From Butyriboletus loyo (Eukaryota > Basidiomycota > Agaricomycetes > Boletales > Boletaceae), in NCBI GenBank assembly GCA_038093515.1, contig JBBPSI010000030.1, positions 62,001 to 126,000 of the forward strand: 64,000 nucleotides of DNA, given 5' to 3'. Each line of letters starts with the position of its first letter. The first letter of the stretch is position 1. The notes beneath the pieces are model-generated. The model had not been told where the DNA came from. It ran no database searches and saw only the letters and a program-made list of their open reading frames with translations. The position numbers and the translations under genes were made by a program. Below, piece by piece: positions 46,907 through 59,304 of this stretch.

Positions 46907-47887
46907 TGCACGCCGTTGATCCCGGGTCAGCAACACAGGTTGCCATGCTCCGCTCGACGAGGATCCGGCTCAGATCAGCCCGGGTGCCCGCACAGGTCAC
47001 TCGCAATTTGCGACCTCGAGAAAGGGGGTGAGAGAAAGATTTAGAACCGGGTACCGGTAACACCTTCGAATTCTTGTCCTCTACAAACCCGATCGGGAGA
47101 GAAGGCAGCTAGGACTCACCGTCTCCCCACACGACGGCAACCCTTGATCTTGAAGAACAATGATCAATGAATTCTCCGCGTTGGGGGCACATGCTACGAT
47201 TAGTATAAGCGAATCAATTGGCGAAGGGTGCCTGTGAACGGTCATATTCGTCGTCTTCTCCGGAAGAATAAGACCGCGGATAGGGGAAAGAAGGATGCTT
47301 GGTCGGACGTTGTGCACTCGTTGGCCGCGCGGATGCGCTTCGATCATGTACATGAGGTAGCGATAAGTCCTCCAGATTCTGGAATTGCCAGCAAGTGAGG
47401 AGAAGGAACACAGAGGCTGTGCTTGCTGTGACTGAGAGTGTCTGCTTGGAGTTCCCATCTTGAGACGCCGTTGACAACGTTCTTTAGAAAGAAGTGAATC
47501 CCACCATGTAAGTATGTCACCGCTCCACAGAAGCTACGGTCTGACTGCATATCGGTCTACTGGCGTACCTGAGGCTTGTGGCGTAATCATTACCTGCGGC
47601 TGGGCCAGGGTCCTACAAAGTGGAGTCAAATAGCTACTCCTAGACTCCACGATATCAAAGATCAGCAACTCGTAGTCAGCATCACAGAAATCAGATCAAT
47701 TTCACAGCTAGCGCTCAAACTCAATCAGGTTGGCGACAAGACAATCATCCTTATTTCAACAACTGGATACAATTGAAGAAATAAATAAAGTTGCAGCAGA
47801 GAACAGCCTACTATGCACATATGGGATCAGGCACAAATTAAAGGCGTGACTCACCTTTCGCGCAGGGCAACTTGTACAATTGTAGTC

Positions 47888-47920
47888 CTGGATATGACAT
47901 CAAAATACTGTCATATCCAG
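47888..47920. repeat. Perfect 12-base inverted repeat with 9-base loop
   Basis: CTGGATATGACA at 47888-47899 and its exact complement TGTCATATCCAG at 47909-47920. It lies in a gene-free region and could form a hairpin in RNA from either strand. No T run follows, so it is not called a terminator. Confidence 0.85.
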
Positions 47921-48645
47921 AGCTACAAAGGTAGAGAGCACTTGGATAAGAGTAGCGTCCTCACGAAGAGGCAAGAAAAACAAATAAACCATGACAACCC
48001 GAGAATAGTCTGAATCGAGTTTCGCAGTCAACAAGGACCACGAGCCACGAAGTGAACTAAAGGATGGGTGGTCCTTGCAAGACGACAATTCAGCTCGTCT
48101 CCTCATACGGCATACAAAGGTCATTTCGACGAACGAAACCACCATTGTCGCACTGGCGAACCAGCAGAAAGGGAAACGGGGCCAGGGTCAATGGCGGGCT
48201 GGAAGCGACTCCAAACCATGCACCAAAGGACAAGGATGGTGAAGCGTATGCACCAGAGGGTGACAAAATGGAAGGTCACTTGGGGAGTTCTAAATGTGTG
48301 GCGTACGAGCCATAGAGCTGTATTCCCGTTAGCAGTAGCGACAAATGTCTGGCTGCACTGCTCCTCTTCCGATGAGTCTAAACCCCTTTACAATTAAGTC
48401 GCACAATGGTGTGAACATGAACTGCAACCACGTTGTGCGTCCGAAGACACGATCGCCGCGATAGAGAGCACCAAATCGAGTACTGTGCAAGGAAAACACG
48501 CACCCAGTCACCACGACGTGTTTCAAAGTTGACCATTGAGCAATCGGCAACTGCATTTCTGGTACGTCGCTCAGTCCATTAGGACTGGTCCCAGTTAGGG
48601 ACGATCAAGGGTGACTGTGACGCTCAGACCTTCCCGCTCAGAAAA

Positions 48646-48668
48646 AAGACGCGTGGAGAACGCGTCTT
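48646..48668. promoter_or_regulatory. Paired ACGCGT elements in an inverted repeat upstream of UGGT
   Basis: AAGACGCG and CGCGTCTT flank a 7-base loop. The stretch contains ACGCGT twice (48649-48654 and 48660-48665). ACGCGT is the MluI cell-cycle box bound by the fungal MBF complex. It lies about 180 bases before the UGGT start codon, with a possible TATATA near 48736. Function is inferred. Confidence 0.4.
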
Positions 48669-48842
48669 GTGCGTGCTGAGCCTCGTAGCTTTCGAGCTGT
48701 CATGGAATGAGAGGGAAAGGCGGCCATCGACGGTCTTATATACCATCAGGTGAGCGGAGTTACGGTAATTGCCGAGAGTGACAGGGGTTATACCGCGTGA
48801 CGAACAGACGTGTCAGTCAGTTTTGACGCGACGAGCACACGC

Positions 48843-51800
48843 ATGGCGCTACCGTGGACGCTGTATGCGCTCGCAGGGATAGTACTCAGTGCTCTCAGCG
48901 CTCATGGCGCGTCGCCGCCAGTCACAGTCGCCCTCCGCTCTTCTTTCTCTCCCAGCGATCCATTGCTCGAAGCATTGTGAGTCCCCGACTTTGCTCTCCC
49001 CACCCGCCACTCACCCGCCCTCCAGCGAATCAGTCGCAATGGAGGACCCTCTCGTCTTATTCCCTCTCCTCTCCGCGTTCTCCTCTACAGAACGGCCCTC
49101 TGCACCCCTACAGGCCCATAACGCCGTCTTTACCGCCGCATCCAATCACATGCATTGGGCTGCCCTCAATTCTGCTCGTGTTCGTCTTGCACTACATGCT
49201 TTGACGCCTCGCTTGGCTGCTTCCGCAGAGTACTATGACCGTCACATTGCAAATTTGGCAGATAAGCACAAGCTTCACAGCCCAGAATGCGCATCCTGGG
49301 TTGACTGGTATGGCCAAATCGTTTGTGACGCCGAGACGCTTCTCCAGCTTGCCAATTCCAAACACGATCACATTGTCGCTCCAAAGCCAAAGCGTCTTCC
49401 CCTGGACCACGTTCATCGAATTTCTCCATCCCTACAGGAGCCGCAGTATACAGCTATCCACTTTGCTGACCCTACTGCGCCATCCTTCCACGCTCTTCAT
49501 GAAGCCCTCCTCAGTTTGGAGCCAAAAGTTGAATATGTACTCCGTTGGGCAACAGGAACTGTTGAGCACGCAAAGGGTCAACTTTCCAGCCATCTCTCTG
49601 GATACGGGGTTTCTCTCGACCTCAAGAAGATGGACTACCTTGTTCTCGACGATAGAAACCAACATCAGGTCCACACAACTGTCCAGGATTCCGGTGAACC
49701 GATCAGGAATGGCGATCAGCCCTCCTCTTCCGAAGAGATCCTTACCTGCATCTTCGATTCTTTGCCATACATCGACCAAGAGGCCGAAACGAGGTCGATG
49801 AAAGGAGAGCCACCGACATCCGAGGAGATTGCGGGTTTGTTCCATGATTCCACTTGGTCAGAGAATAGTTTTTTACTTGCTCCACAGACCTTGGTGTAAA
49901 AACAATTCAATTTGTCATGGCGTTCTCCGACCAACCTCGCATAGAATCCTCGCACGCCCATCATTGTTGGCGTAATCACCATACCTCACCGCTCTCCGAT
50001 GTGGAGCTTTTTCAAACACTCACGAATTCATTCCCGCTCTACGCAACGCCGCTTGCGCGCAAAATTCAGGTATCCGAGGAGGTGACAGACGAAGTCTACG
50101 AAAACTGGGAAAAGGCAGCCCAGGGTGTAAACATGGCTTGGGTCAACGGACGGCTTCTCAACGAGAATGAGGGCAGCGCGGCGGGCATCTTCGGGTGAGT
50201 ATCACTTTACGCATCGTCGACTTTACCGAATAAAATCGAATCGTGTACTTAGGCTCTTGCGCACTCTGCAACGCGAACGCGCTCTTGTCAATTCTCTTGT
50301 TGATCTAGGTTTGACAACAGAGCAGGCAATCGAGCTTCTTATACACCCCGTTCACTCGTCGTCCCGGCTCTCTGGTTCCTCTCCTCCTAAAACGGCGTCC
50401 GCGACTGGGTCTGCGATGCATTTTGCTACGCAAGCTCGGATGAGTGAGACCGATGGAATTGTCGAAGACAAGAAGATTTTTGCACTCTCCACAAAATATG
50501 CTGAGTACCTCGATGGACTCGTTGATGCGAGTGATAGGCAAGAAGGTGGAGGTGTCATATTGTATTGGAATGATCTAGCTGCCGATGCTCGCTACGCCAA
50601 TTCTAACCCATCTTTGCAAGCTGTCCGTATTGCTTTTTCTTAGTTGATCTGCACGTCTGACCTAGGATGCCACAATTCACAGCTTCTCCGCGTCCACACG
50701 ATGTCACTTTTTTCACCCATGCTTAGGATCCGGCAGAACCTAGTCAACGTGATTCTCGTCCTTGATCTATCACAGACACGATCTCTATCGCTCCTCGGCA
50801 GCTTGTCTGAGCAATTTGTGCCTCGAGGATTCCCGGTCAGATGGAGCTTTGTCCCTGAGGGTGAGGGCGACAGTGAGTCCATAAATGTATCGTCTGCAGT
50901 TCAGTGTTCACTTTCGATCAGGTCTTAAGATGGCTCGCCTCGTATATTACGTCAACAATAAGTATGGACGCGAACAGATGATAGCCTTTGTTCGAGGGGT
51001 ACGTAGGTCCCAACCCTTCGTTACCGCAACTTCAATGACTTGTCATAGATCTCAGGTGCTCATGCAGAGCATAGACTGTCCGGTCTATCATGGCAAATAG
51101 TACAGGAAACATTTCGTTCGCTCGGTGCTGAGGACGACTTTACCGAGGTTGCACGAGGAAACATTCCCCTCATCGATGAGGTAACGGGAGAGGACGTTAT
51201 CACTCGATCGCAAAAATACGGCCGACGACTAGGCGTAGGGGTTCATGCTGCCGCCGGGAAGGGCCACGCTTTTGTCAATGGAAGATATTTCCCCATCAGT
51301 GATGTAAGTGACATACCCACCGCATACCAGAGTTTTAATAAAGCTCGAACTTCCAGAACCTATTCCAACACATGTCTAGTGAAATTACGGTGCAGCTACA
51401 AATTCTTCAGGAGATGGCATGTGTAACGTATATTGACCGATGTATTATCGCTGACGCTCTCCAAGGTGTACACTGGCGAGATCACAGATGATGATATTCC
51501 CTTGATGCCAACGTTTTTCTATGACCTTCCTTCAACGCTCCCCCGTCGGAATCCGTACATATTTGTCGATAGCTCCTCTGGTCGTGGACATGCACTCGAT
51601 GGCAGCAGTTTGCAGATGTTCAACTTACCCGACGTGTTCTCTAGGGCTGGTTTCCAGACAACCGAAGCCTCCTTTGTCATCCCAAGTGCGCATCATTTTC
51701 TGTATTTCGTTTCGCCACCCTCACGGAAAGTAGGTCAGAGTGATGACCTCGCGCTATCGGTACACGTCATTGCCGACTTTGATTCTTATGAAGGCCTTGA

Positions 51801-54800
51801 ACTGGCAAAGGAATCTCTGAAATTCATGGTATTTGTGCTTCATCTCGTGATTGAGTATGATGGTTATCGTCACATTGTTGCTATAGACGCACTCGCTCAG
51901 AACTCGGATAACCTTCATCCATAATTCCGAGGCGAAGGCAATTGGAATTTCTACGTTGACCTCTGCCCTTTTACATGCAGGTAGCCTCAGTGATGTCTCC
52001 CCTTCGCGCATCTTGGAGGCGTTAGCCAATGGATCCGATCCAAACCACGCGCTCGGGACGCAGCAAGTTTTCGCCCCAGCAGGAGGGGAAGCTGCCCTTG
52101 AGGACATCGCCCACCGGCTACAGGCTAGTCGTCTGGTCACCCAGCAGCTCGGACTGCAGCCTGGGCAGAGAGCCGTGTTGGTTAACGGGCGAGTACGTCA
52201 CCCCACTGCGTTGGACCTCATCACATTCTTATGAAACAGCTTGTTGGGCCTTTGGACGCGAATTCCGAATTTGTTGCTGAGGATTTTGAGATGCTGGAAT
52301 ACTTTGAAATCAAGCAACGTGTCGGTCGAGTGGCCGATGCGATCAATGATATCCTTGGTGGAGACGGCGCCATCGATGCGTAAGTCATATTGTTCTATCA
52401 GTTGTGAGACAGAATTGAGAGATGTGCGCGTGACACACAATTAGATTCGAGCGCGCTGACTTGATTTCGATGGCGTCTTCCATCATTTATGCTGATCAGC
52501 AACCTGACCCGTCCGAAGTGGGTCTTTCCGATTCCGCTCCCAAACCACGCACACGGAATTATCAATCTCTTTCGAGCAACTACACGGGAGTTCCTCTGAT
52601 CCATGCTTCCAACTTTTTGTTTATAATCTTCCTTGCAGTAAACTTTCCGTTGGTGAACCCTCTTCGGCTCAGAGTCACATCGCGGTGTTGGTGGACCCAT
52701 TGAGCGAAACTGCTCAACGATGGTCGACGGTATTGGCAGTAAGTTCTCGAATTGCGGTACTTTCGCACAGCAAGTACCGATCGTTCGCTAGCGGTCCTCT
52801 GAGCTCTTCCCCGATATCTATATCGAAGTCTACTTCAATCCCACCCGACACACCGAGGTACGAAGCTGTTATTGCAGTAACAACGTTCTTTCTCGACAGC
52901 CTGTGGAATTTAGATGCCACTCAAAAGATTCTATCGTTACAACATCATCCCACATCTCAATTACGACGCCAATGGGTAAAGATTCTTCTTCCAACCTCAA
53001 CTTTTTTGTCTTGATCATTCTGTAGACAAGAAATCCCTGCACAAGTAACGTTTAGTGGGCTTCCCTTGGAGCCAATTTATACCTTGGGCATGGATGTTCC
53101 GTCTTCTTGGCTTGTTCGCCCACGTGAAGCGCTCTGCGATCTCGACAATATTCAGCTTGGCAAGCTTTCCCCTGAAGATCAGTCTCAAGGCATCCATGCA
53201 CTCTTTGCATTGGATTACCTTGTTGTGGAAGGACATGCGCGCGAGTTGAAGACCGTCAACCCGCCTAGAGGGGTCCAACTCCAACTTATCAGCACCCAGG
53301 ATGGGTCGATCGTCGATGATACACAGATCGTGGCAAACCTGGGATACTTGCAATTCAAGGCGCGCCCGGGAACGTTCCAACTCGAGATACGGGAGGGTCG
53401 CGGGAGAGAGATTTATGAACTCGAGAGCGTCGGGAGTGAGGGATGGAAAAGCCCGTCGTTGACTGAAGCCGGTGATGAGCTGACGGTGATGAGTTTTGAT
53501 GGGCTCACTCTGTATCCTCGACTGGCTCGAAAACGAGGTGCGGAGAGGTTGGATGTCCTTGATGGGTTGCAGACTACACCTGAGGAAGGGCCAGGGAACA
53601 TATTGGAAAGCTGGGTGTCTAAGTAAGTATTACGAGATCGTCGTCCAATCGTGCTCTGATCTTCTGTACTAGGATGACCTCGCTTTTGAAGCCAAAAACG
53701 GACGACAAAAAGACGAATGTGATCCAAAAACAAGATGATGGTCAAGCTGACATCAATATATTCACTGTAGCATCTGGCCTGTTGTATGAGGTAGGCTCCG
53801 TTTAAGTTCTAGCGGCTGCGTTCTTAGTGGGTTTGCCACAGCGTTTTGTCTCGATCATGATCTTGAGCGTGTTGCGTAACACCAAGAGCAGCGTCAAGTT
53901 TTGGTTCATCGAGAACTTCCTTTCTCCATCCTTCCTTGTGCGTGTCTCGACAACCTTCTATCCCGTGTGTTGACACGCACTTCAGGAATTTATACCACAC
54001 ATGGCGGAGGAGTACGGTTTTCAATACGAGTTGGTGACTTACAAATGGCCGTCGTGGCTAAGGGCACAGAAGGAGAAGCAGCGCATTATATGGGCTTACA
54101 AAATTCTTTTCCTCGATGTCCTTTTTCCGATGGACCTCAAAAAAGTGATCTTTGTCGATGCTGATCAGATCGTACGAGCAGACCTGCAAGAGCTGGTCGA
54201 TCTAGATCTTCATGGAGCGCCATACGGTTACACGCCGATGGGGGATGACAATTATGACATGGAAGGATTCCGTTTCTGGAAAACGGGATATTGGCATGAT
54301 TTCCTGGATGGTAGACCGTATCACATCAGGTACTGTTCTATCATAGTCCACTTTTTTGCTCATCCTCACATCCCCCCGAGTGCGCTATATGTTGTGGATC
54401 TCGTCCGCTTCCGTCAAGTGAGTTGCCCCCGTTTATACGAATTGCGCTTGCATTTACTAACCGTTGAATGCAGATGGCTGCTGGGGTGAGTACACGACAG
54501 CAGTGGCGAGGTTCTTAGGCTTACTGTCGTCGTAGGATCTTCTCCGGGGATCATATCAATTATTGTCCCAAGATCCTAACTCGCTGGCAAACTTGGATCA
54601 AGGTTTGCTACCCAATTATGGTTTTAGAAAGGCTGATTAATGTTATGAATCAAGATCTTCCCAATAATTTGCAGGCACAAGTTCCGATCGTAAGTCATGG
54701 CCTGTTGTGAATCGGACAACGGCTGATGTAGAAGCAGTACTCCTTGCACGAGGATTGGCTATGGGTAAGTAGATTCCTCCTACTGAGGAGAAGAGGAAGC

Positions 54801-55241
54801 TGACGATAGTCACTCAGTGTGAGACATGGTGTATGTCGGCTCCTTTAACTCGTACATTCGACGCGATACTGAAAAGCTACCCAACCAACCACAGGCAGTA
54901 AAGACAGGCTCCATCGTGCAAAGACGATTGACTTGTGTCAAAACCCCCTCACGGTTGGTCAACCCTATTGAACTCCACCCCTATCACTCCACTCACTGAA
55001 ATCCATTCGAGCACAGAAAGAACCCAAACTGTCTCGGGCGCGTCAGATTCCCGAATGGGAGGAGTACGACAATGAGATTGCTCGATTCGTGCGCCGACTG
55101 GCCGCCGAGGGCAAGATCCACGCGAGCGTGGCGACGGCGGATTCGAACGTGCTCGCTGGGAGCAATGTGCAACCCGGGACGCACTTGGGCGGCGATTCGT
55201 CGGTGAAGGAAGGATCTGAATCTTTACATGACGAGCTGTAG
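48843..55241 (+). CDS. UDP-glucose:glycoprotein glucosyltransferase (ER folding sensor)
   Basis: Large multi-exon gene; the ATG at 48843 gives a signal peptide ([17 protein letters not shown]). The first intron (48977-49025) restores [13 protein letters not shown]. Thioredoxin-like and beta-sandwich regions follow, with family segments such as [39 protein letters not shown]-like linkers, [12 protein letters not shown] and [17 protein letters not shown]. The C-terminal GT24 domain has [28 protein letters not shown], the metal/UDP-binding [15 protein letters not shown], and [19 protein letters not shown]. The protein ends SLHDEL, an ER-retrieval signal. It reglucosylates misfolded N-glycoproteins for another calnexin cycle. 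Both sensor and catalytic regions appear intact, with about 20 short introns. Confidence 0.93.
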
Positions 55242-56153
55242 TAGCCAGATTTGTGCTGGTGCCTTTCGAGTAGATGGAGAGGGGTATGACTACTAATTGG
55301 CCTTTGGTATCAGTGGGAGATGTTCTTCCTGGATCAGCAGCCCTTGTGGCATGACTCGGAATAGCGAATTCAAAAATTCATTACTACTGCTCCACGGTCG
55401 GTGATGTGATGGGAAAAGTGTCGTGCGTATCAGTTCAATCTGCCAAGTGCTCTCAAGGCCAGTCTCGCCGAGAGCAACTGCATGGCCAATTTCAGTTGCC
55501 ACGTTGAAACCTCGAAACCCATTATGTGCCACTGGCGGCAAGAACACCACGGTCACCATTCCCATCACGTCCTTGGATATCTTGTTGTATTACTATTAGA
55601 AGGTCCTGGAAAAGAGGAACGATGAACTTCTTCGCTCGCTCACAGATGACGGCGCTGCGCTGACTCGAACGTATGTTCTCAACCTTCCTTGACTCGACCA
55701 TCTTTGGCGGTGCTTGGAATCATCTTCGGGCCAGATCATGTGGATCATTCATGATCATTCACGGTGTTGACAGTCTCCTCCATCCCCTCTCGAATGGCTT
55801 GTATTGATCATTGCTCCCCTCGTATTCAGGAACTCTTGGGGACCGAATAATTATCCCTGCACTTTTTGCAAGGTAGGAATCTTGTCCTGTCCAACCTCGG
55901 GGAGGATGTTAGGATAAAAACCTCCCCCATCTCGGGCAGGCGTGAATCAGCGGGAGTATCTCTAGTTGTGGTCAAGACATGCTTGGCTACCACAATTGAG
56001 AGGACTGGCCTTTCGTGAATTTCGCTGTAAGACTCCATATTTCCAACACCCGTATTCGGCACTGTTAAAACATCCATTCCTCGTTTCCCCCTTAGTTTGT
56101 TTCACGAATACGTGACTTCACGATGTCTGTGATCAAAATCCGTTGTTCGTATC

Positions 56154-56400
56154 AGAATTACTTCAATGCATTCTGGATTGTGTCGCTACACCCGCGAATC
56201 ATACGATGAGCTGGTTCCTGATAGAGAGGGATGGCGAGCGCTCGCCGCGTTAGCCCAAACCTGCCGCGCGTTCTCGGCTTGATACTCTTTGGCGGCAGTT
56301 GAGTTCACTCGAACCTGGCGCCTGCCTTCGAGATGCTATAAGACGAGTGCTGCCCACCGTAGTCGACGCCTACACTGGCTAATGAATGCACGACGTGAAA
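56154..56400 (+). pseudogene. Remnant of an F-box protein gene
   Basis: The plus strand reads ELLQCILDCVATP, then WRALAALAQTCRAFS, and in another frame LDTLWRQLSSLEPG. This resembles the N-terminal F-box and following segment (ALAQTCRAF, then a D.LW..L.SLEP block) of the many F-box proteins in Agaricomycetes. A small deletion between TCRAFS and LDTLW breaks the frame, and the leucine-rich remainder is not found. Confidence 0.55.
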
Positions 56401-57995
56401 TTTCCTCGACGTTTCAGGGGCACTTTCTAGAGCGTTGAGCGCTACGTGCCGGCAGAAGAGGAATTCCGACAAGCAGAAAAAACTATATTCTCTAAGGAGT
56501 GACGATGTAGATGCTGAGCTCAAATCCGTGGGACGTGCTGGACGATGGACTGTGCAGCGTTGGTAGATGGCGGTCAGGTGAAATATGAAAAAAAAAAAAA
56601 GTACCCGGTAACAAGCCAAGTTTGAGAGATGGACATGCTAGTACTACAACCGGGTGATGGGCAGTGGCATGAGTCGCAAAGCCACCATACAGCTCGACCC
56701 ACTGGGACCCCTTTCGAGTATCCTACTTCGGATCATATCGATGTAACTTACCGCAGCATCGCGTCATTTGATGATAGTCCGACTCCAACGCCGTGGCCCC
56801 GGCCGAGAAAAAAGGAACATGTCTAGTAAGTCGGTCTCTTCACAGAACTTCGTTTAGGATGTACCATCTAGGTGAACCGGAGATGGCCGCGAGTCGAGTT
56901 ACAGTTCCGACTCAAATTGACCCATAAGTGTGACATGTTCGGAGCTGCATGTGTCACACCTCTGACCAGGTGGATGGGTTACAACATGAACCGGCGACTC
57001 CGACGGGAGTACACAAATATCCGCACGACTAGAAGGCCCGAGTACTAGCGGGACTATGACAAGAGGAGGATAGTATCCCTGTTGCCCCTACAATTATACC
57101 ATGATATGGTCCGGTTACGGTATTCAAATCAGTGAAACGGTTAGTGGTCAGAACCGTTGAACGGCTAGCAGTCTGTAGCAGTCAGCCACACTCGGGTAGC
57201 ATCGGAAACCAGTAACTGTTTACTGATGCCGCCTTCTTCGCCGGCCGCCCAGGTGTTGTTGCGTATTTTCAGACTTTACTTGCGACGACCACGGCGTAGA
57301 GCATGTGGATGTCTTGATTGCTTCCCCATCCCTGGCTGGGGTAATTGTCACGAGAAGGCTCTCAAGTACCCTTTCCGAACCGTGTGTTGGAGATCTCATC
57401 ATCCCGTGTCCCGGTTCTGCGAAGCTAAAGCCATCGTCCGAGCACGGCCGAAAACCCTCGTACGTCTCACCAGTTAGAGATGATACTGGTATGGGTATTG
57501 TATCATTTGCTACCTCGTCCTGCACAAACGTCCTCTTCGGTCCCAGTTTCCCGCACTGTCAGCGGACATCTATTGATGATTTTTGATAGTCTCTCTTCGA
57601 CTGGCCTCCCACAGCTTCAAAGATTTCCTGGTCCAGATCCTGGCGGTGCGTGATCTCGGACTCAATCCACCCATTTACACATGGTAAGTTTATACCAGAT
57701 TTCCGTCGGCAAGCAGAAGCTGTAGCCGGGTACTATCACAGCCGTTTCTTAGCTCGCCGGCGATAGTATGAAGGTGTAGACGTTCCGACTCGCATCTCCG
57801 CAGCATTGAAGGGGCATGTTTGAATAATTAAACGCACCCGCATGAGGATCAGAGTATTACGTAACAGGACGGGAGTACCGTACGTACAGGCACAGCCAGC
57901 ATGATGGTCGAGCGCGGAACACAACTCTCATCAGGATTTAGAACAGTGCCTGCAAAATGTTCCTGATATGATTTACTCTCTGGTGACTGGCCAGG

Positions 57996-58003
57996 TATAA
58001 AAG
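57996..58003 (+). promoter_or_regulatory. TATA box of the thaumatin-like gene
   Basis: TATAAAAG, 70 bases upstream of the start codon at 58066, a plausible core promoter position. Confidence 0.6.
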
Positions 58004-58065
58004 CAGCTAGAGACCGGGTCCTGCGGCAAGAAGTTCTGGTTCTGCAACTCCTTACCTACTCTGAC

Positions 58066-59304
58066 ATGACGAAACTGGCTCTGATTTCATCCCTCGCTCT
58101 TGTGTCGGGGGCCTTGGCCCAACGCACTCTTGTCGTATACAATGGCTGCCCTTTCACCGTCTGGTAAGCATGACTCTATGAGTGATTGAGTTGCTACCGA
58201 CAAGCTCGCAAGGCCTGCGATGTACACGGGCTCGGGAACTGCTCCCAACTACCCTACTGGGTATGTGTCCTCCATCTTGAGTTTCCGTGAATGCTAACCG
58301 TATTTGAAGATGGGAAGCTGCGGCATACACCTCCGTGACATTCCAAGTACGACCCATATTTTTCTTATCTCTCCTTTACATTTTACTTGCTTAACGAAAT
58401 CAATCTTTCCAGGTCCCGAGTGACTGGACTGCCGCCAGAATCTGGGTACGTCAGTGGATGGCGGGAACGCTATCAATCTCACGCTTCTTCTCTAGGGTCG
58501 TCGTGACTGCGACTTCAGCGTCAACCCTGGTCCTAACTCCTGCATTGACGGAGGTTGCAATGGTGGTTTGGAGTGTGTTGACCCGGTATGGATTGTTGTT
58601 ATCTCTCGTGAATCTCATGAATCATCTGTGAATGCAGGGTGTCCCCCCAGCCTCACTGGCGGAGTTCACGCTCGGCGCTGGTGGTGTCGACTACTACGAT
58701 GGTTTGTACCCCCACACTGTACGAATCCTATCCTGACTGTCGGTCCTAGTTTCCCTCGTCGATGGATACAACTTGCCCCTCGCTATCACGAACGCTGTCA
58801 ATTGCGGTATCGCTGACTGCCCAGTCGATCTCGGCCCAAACTGTTCGTGCTGATTTGTCTCCCCTTGATCGAAAATGATTGATACGGTACTTAGGTCCTG
58901 CACCCCTCATTGGTCCCTTTGACTCGACCGGCTTTCCCGTTGGATGCAAGAGCGCGTGCGAGGCCAACCTGGACGGCAACCCAAGTGGGTGGTCACACAT
59001 TTAGCGAGAGATTTCCTAATCCACACTTTGCTAGCCAATTCGCCCAACTGCTGTACCGGTCAATACAACACGCCTGCAACCTGCCTTTCCTCGGGTGTTG
59101 AATACTACAGCTACTTCAGTGCGTATATTCGTCGCACCATAATATGTTTTGTTCTGACAACACCGCTCCACGACAGAGGGCAACTGCCCGAACTCGTATT
59201 GCTACGCCTACGACGAATCGAGCGGCACGGCGCTCTGGACTTGTGCCTCGGGCCTCAACGCCGTGTACACCATCACGTTTTGCCCTTCTCCCTCTGAAGT
59301 TTAA
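58066..59304 (+). CDS. Thaumatin-like protein (secreted)
   Basis: Starts with a signal peptide (MTKLALISSLALVSGALA) then QRTLVVYNGCPFTVW. Ordered thaumatin-family segments are split over many small exons: 58213-58260 (48 bases, YTGSGTAPNYPTG), 58310-58346 (37 bases, WEAAAYTSVTFQ), 58413-58445 (33 bases, VPSDWTAARIW), then GRRDCDFS, SCIDGGCNGGLEC, PASLAEFTLG, VDYYDVSLVDGYNLPL, NCGIADCPVDLGPNC, SACEANLDGNP and NCCTGQYNTPATC. It ends YAYDESSGTALWTCASG and TITFCPSPSEV. Many cysteines fit the disulfide-rich fold. Fungal members include beta-1,3-glucan-binding or glucanase (GH152) proteins active in cell-wall remodelling and fruiting. The acidic-cleft residues fit the fold, but activity is not proven. 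Confidence 0.92.

Larger units (their letters stand above)
45114..48842. other. Large gene-free region
   Basis: About 3.7 kb with no gene I can support on either strand; open frames are short and lack motifs or splice structure. It contains a polypurine run ending in 12 G (46850-46906), a perfect 12-base inverted repeat (47888-47920), A/T-rich patches near 46560-46620, and the upstream region of the UGGT gene. No tRNA-like or rRNA-like sequence was seen. Confidence 0.5.
55242..58065. other. Gene-poor region with an F-box remnant
   Basis: About 2.8 kb. Besides the F-box fragment at 56154-56400, there are only short unsupported frames (for example 57525-57220 on the minus strand and 56629-56826 on the plus strand). 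A direct repeat of GATCATTCA occurs near 55743-55762. No complete gene found. Confidence 0.4.

Noticed and set aside
48843..48911. Alternative UGGT start at a later ATG (48889 region)
   Set aside because: The ATG at 48843 gives a proper signal peptide and joins in phase to the second exon; the later frame does not.
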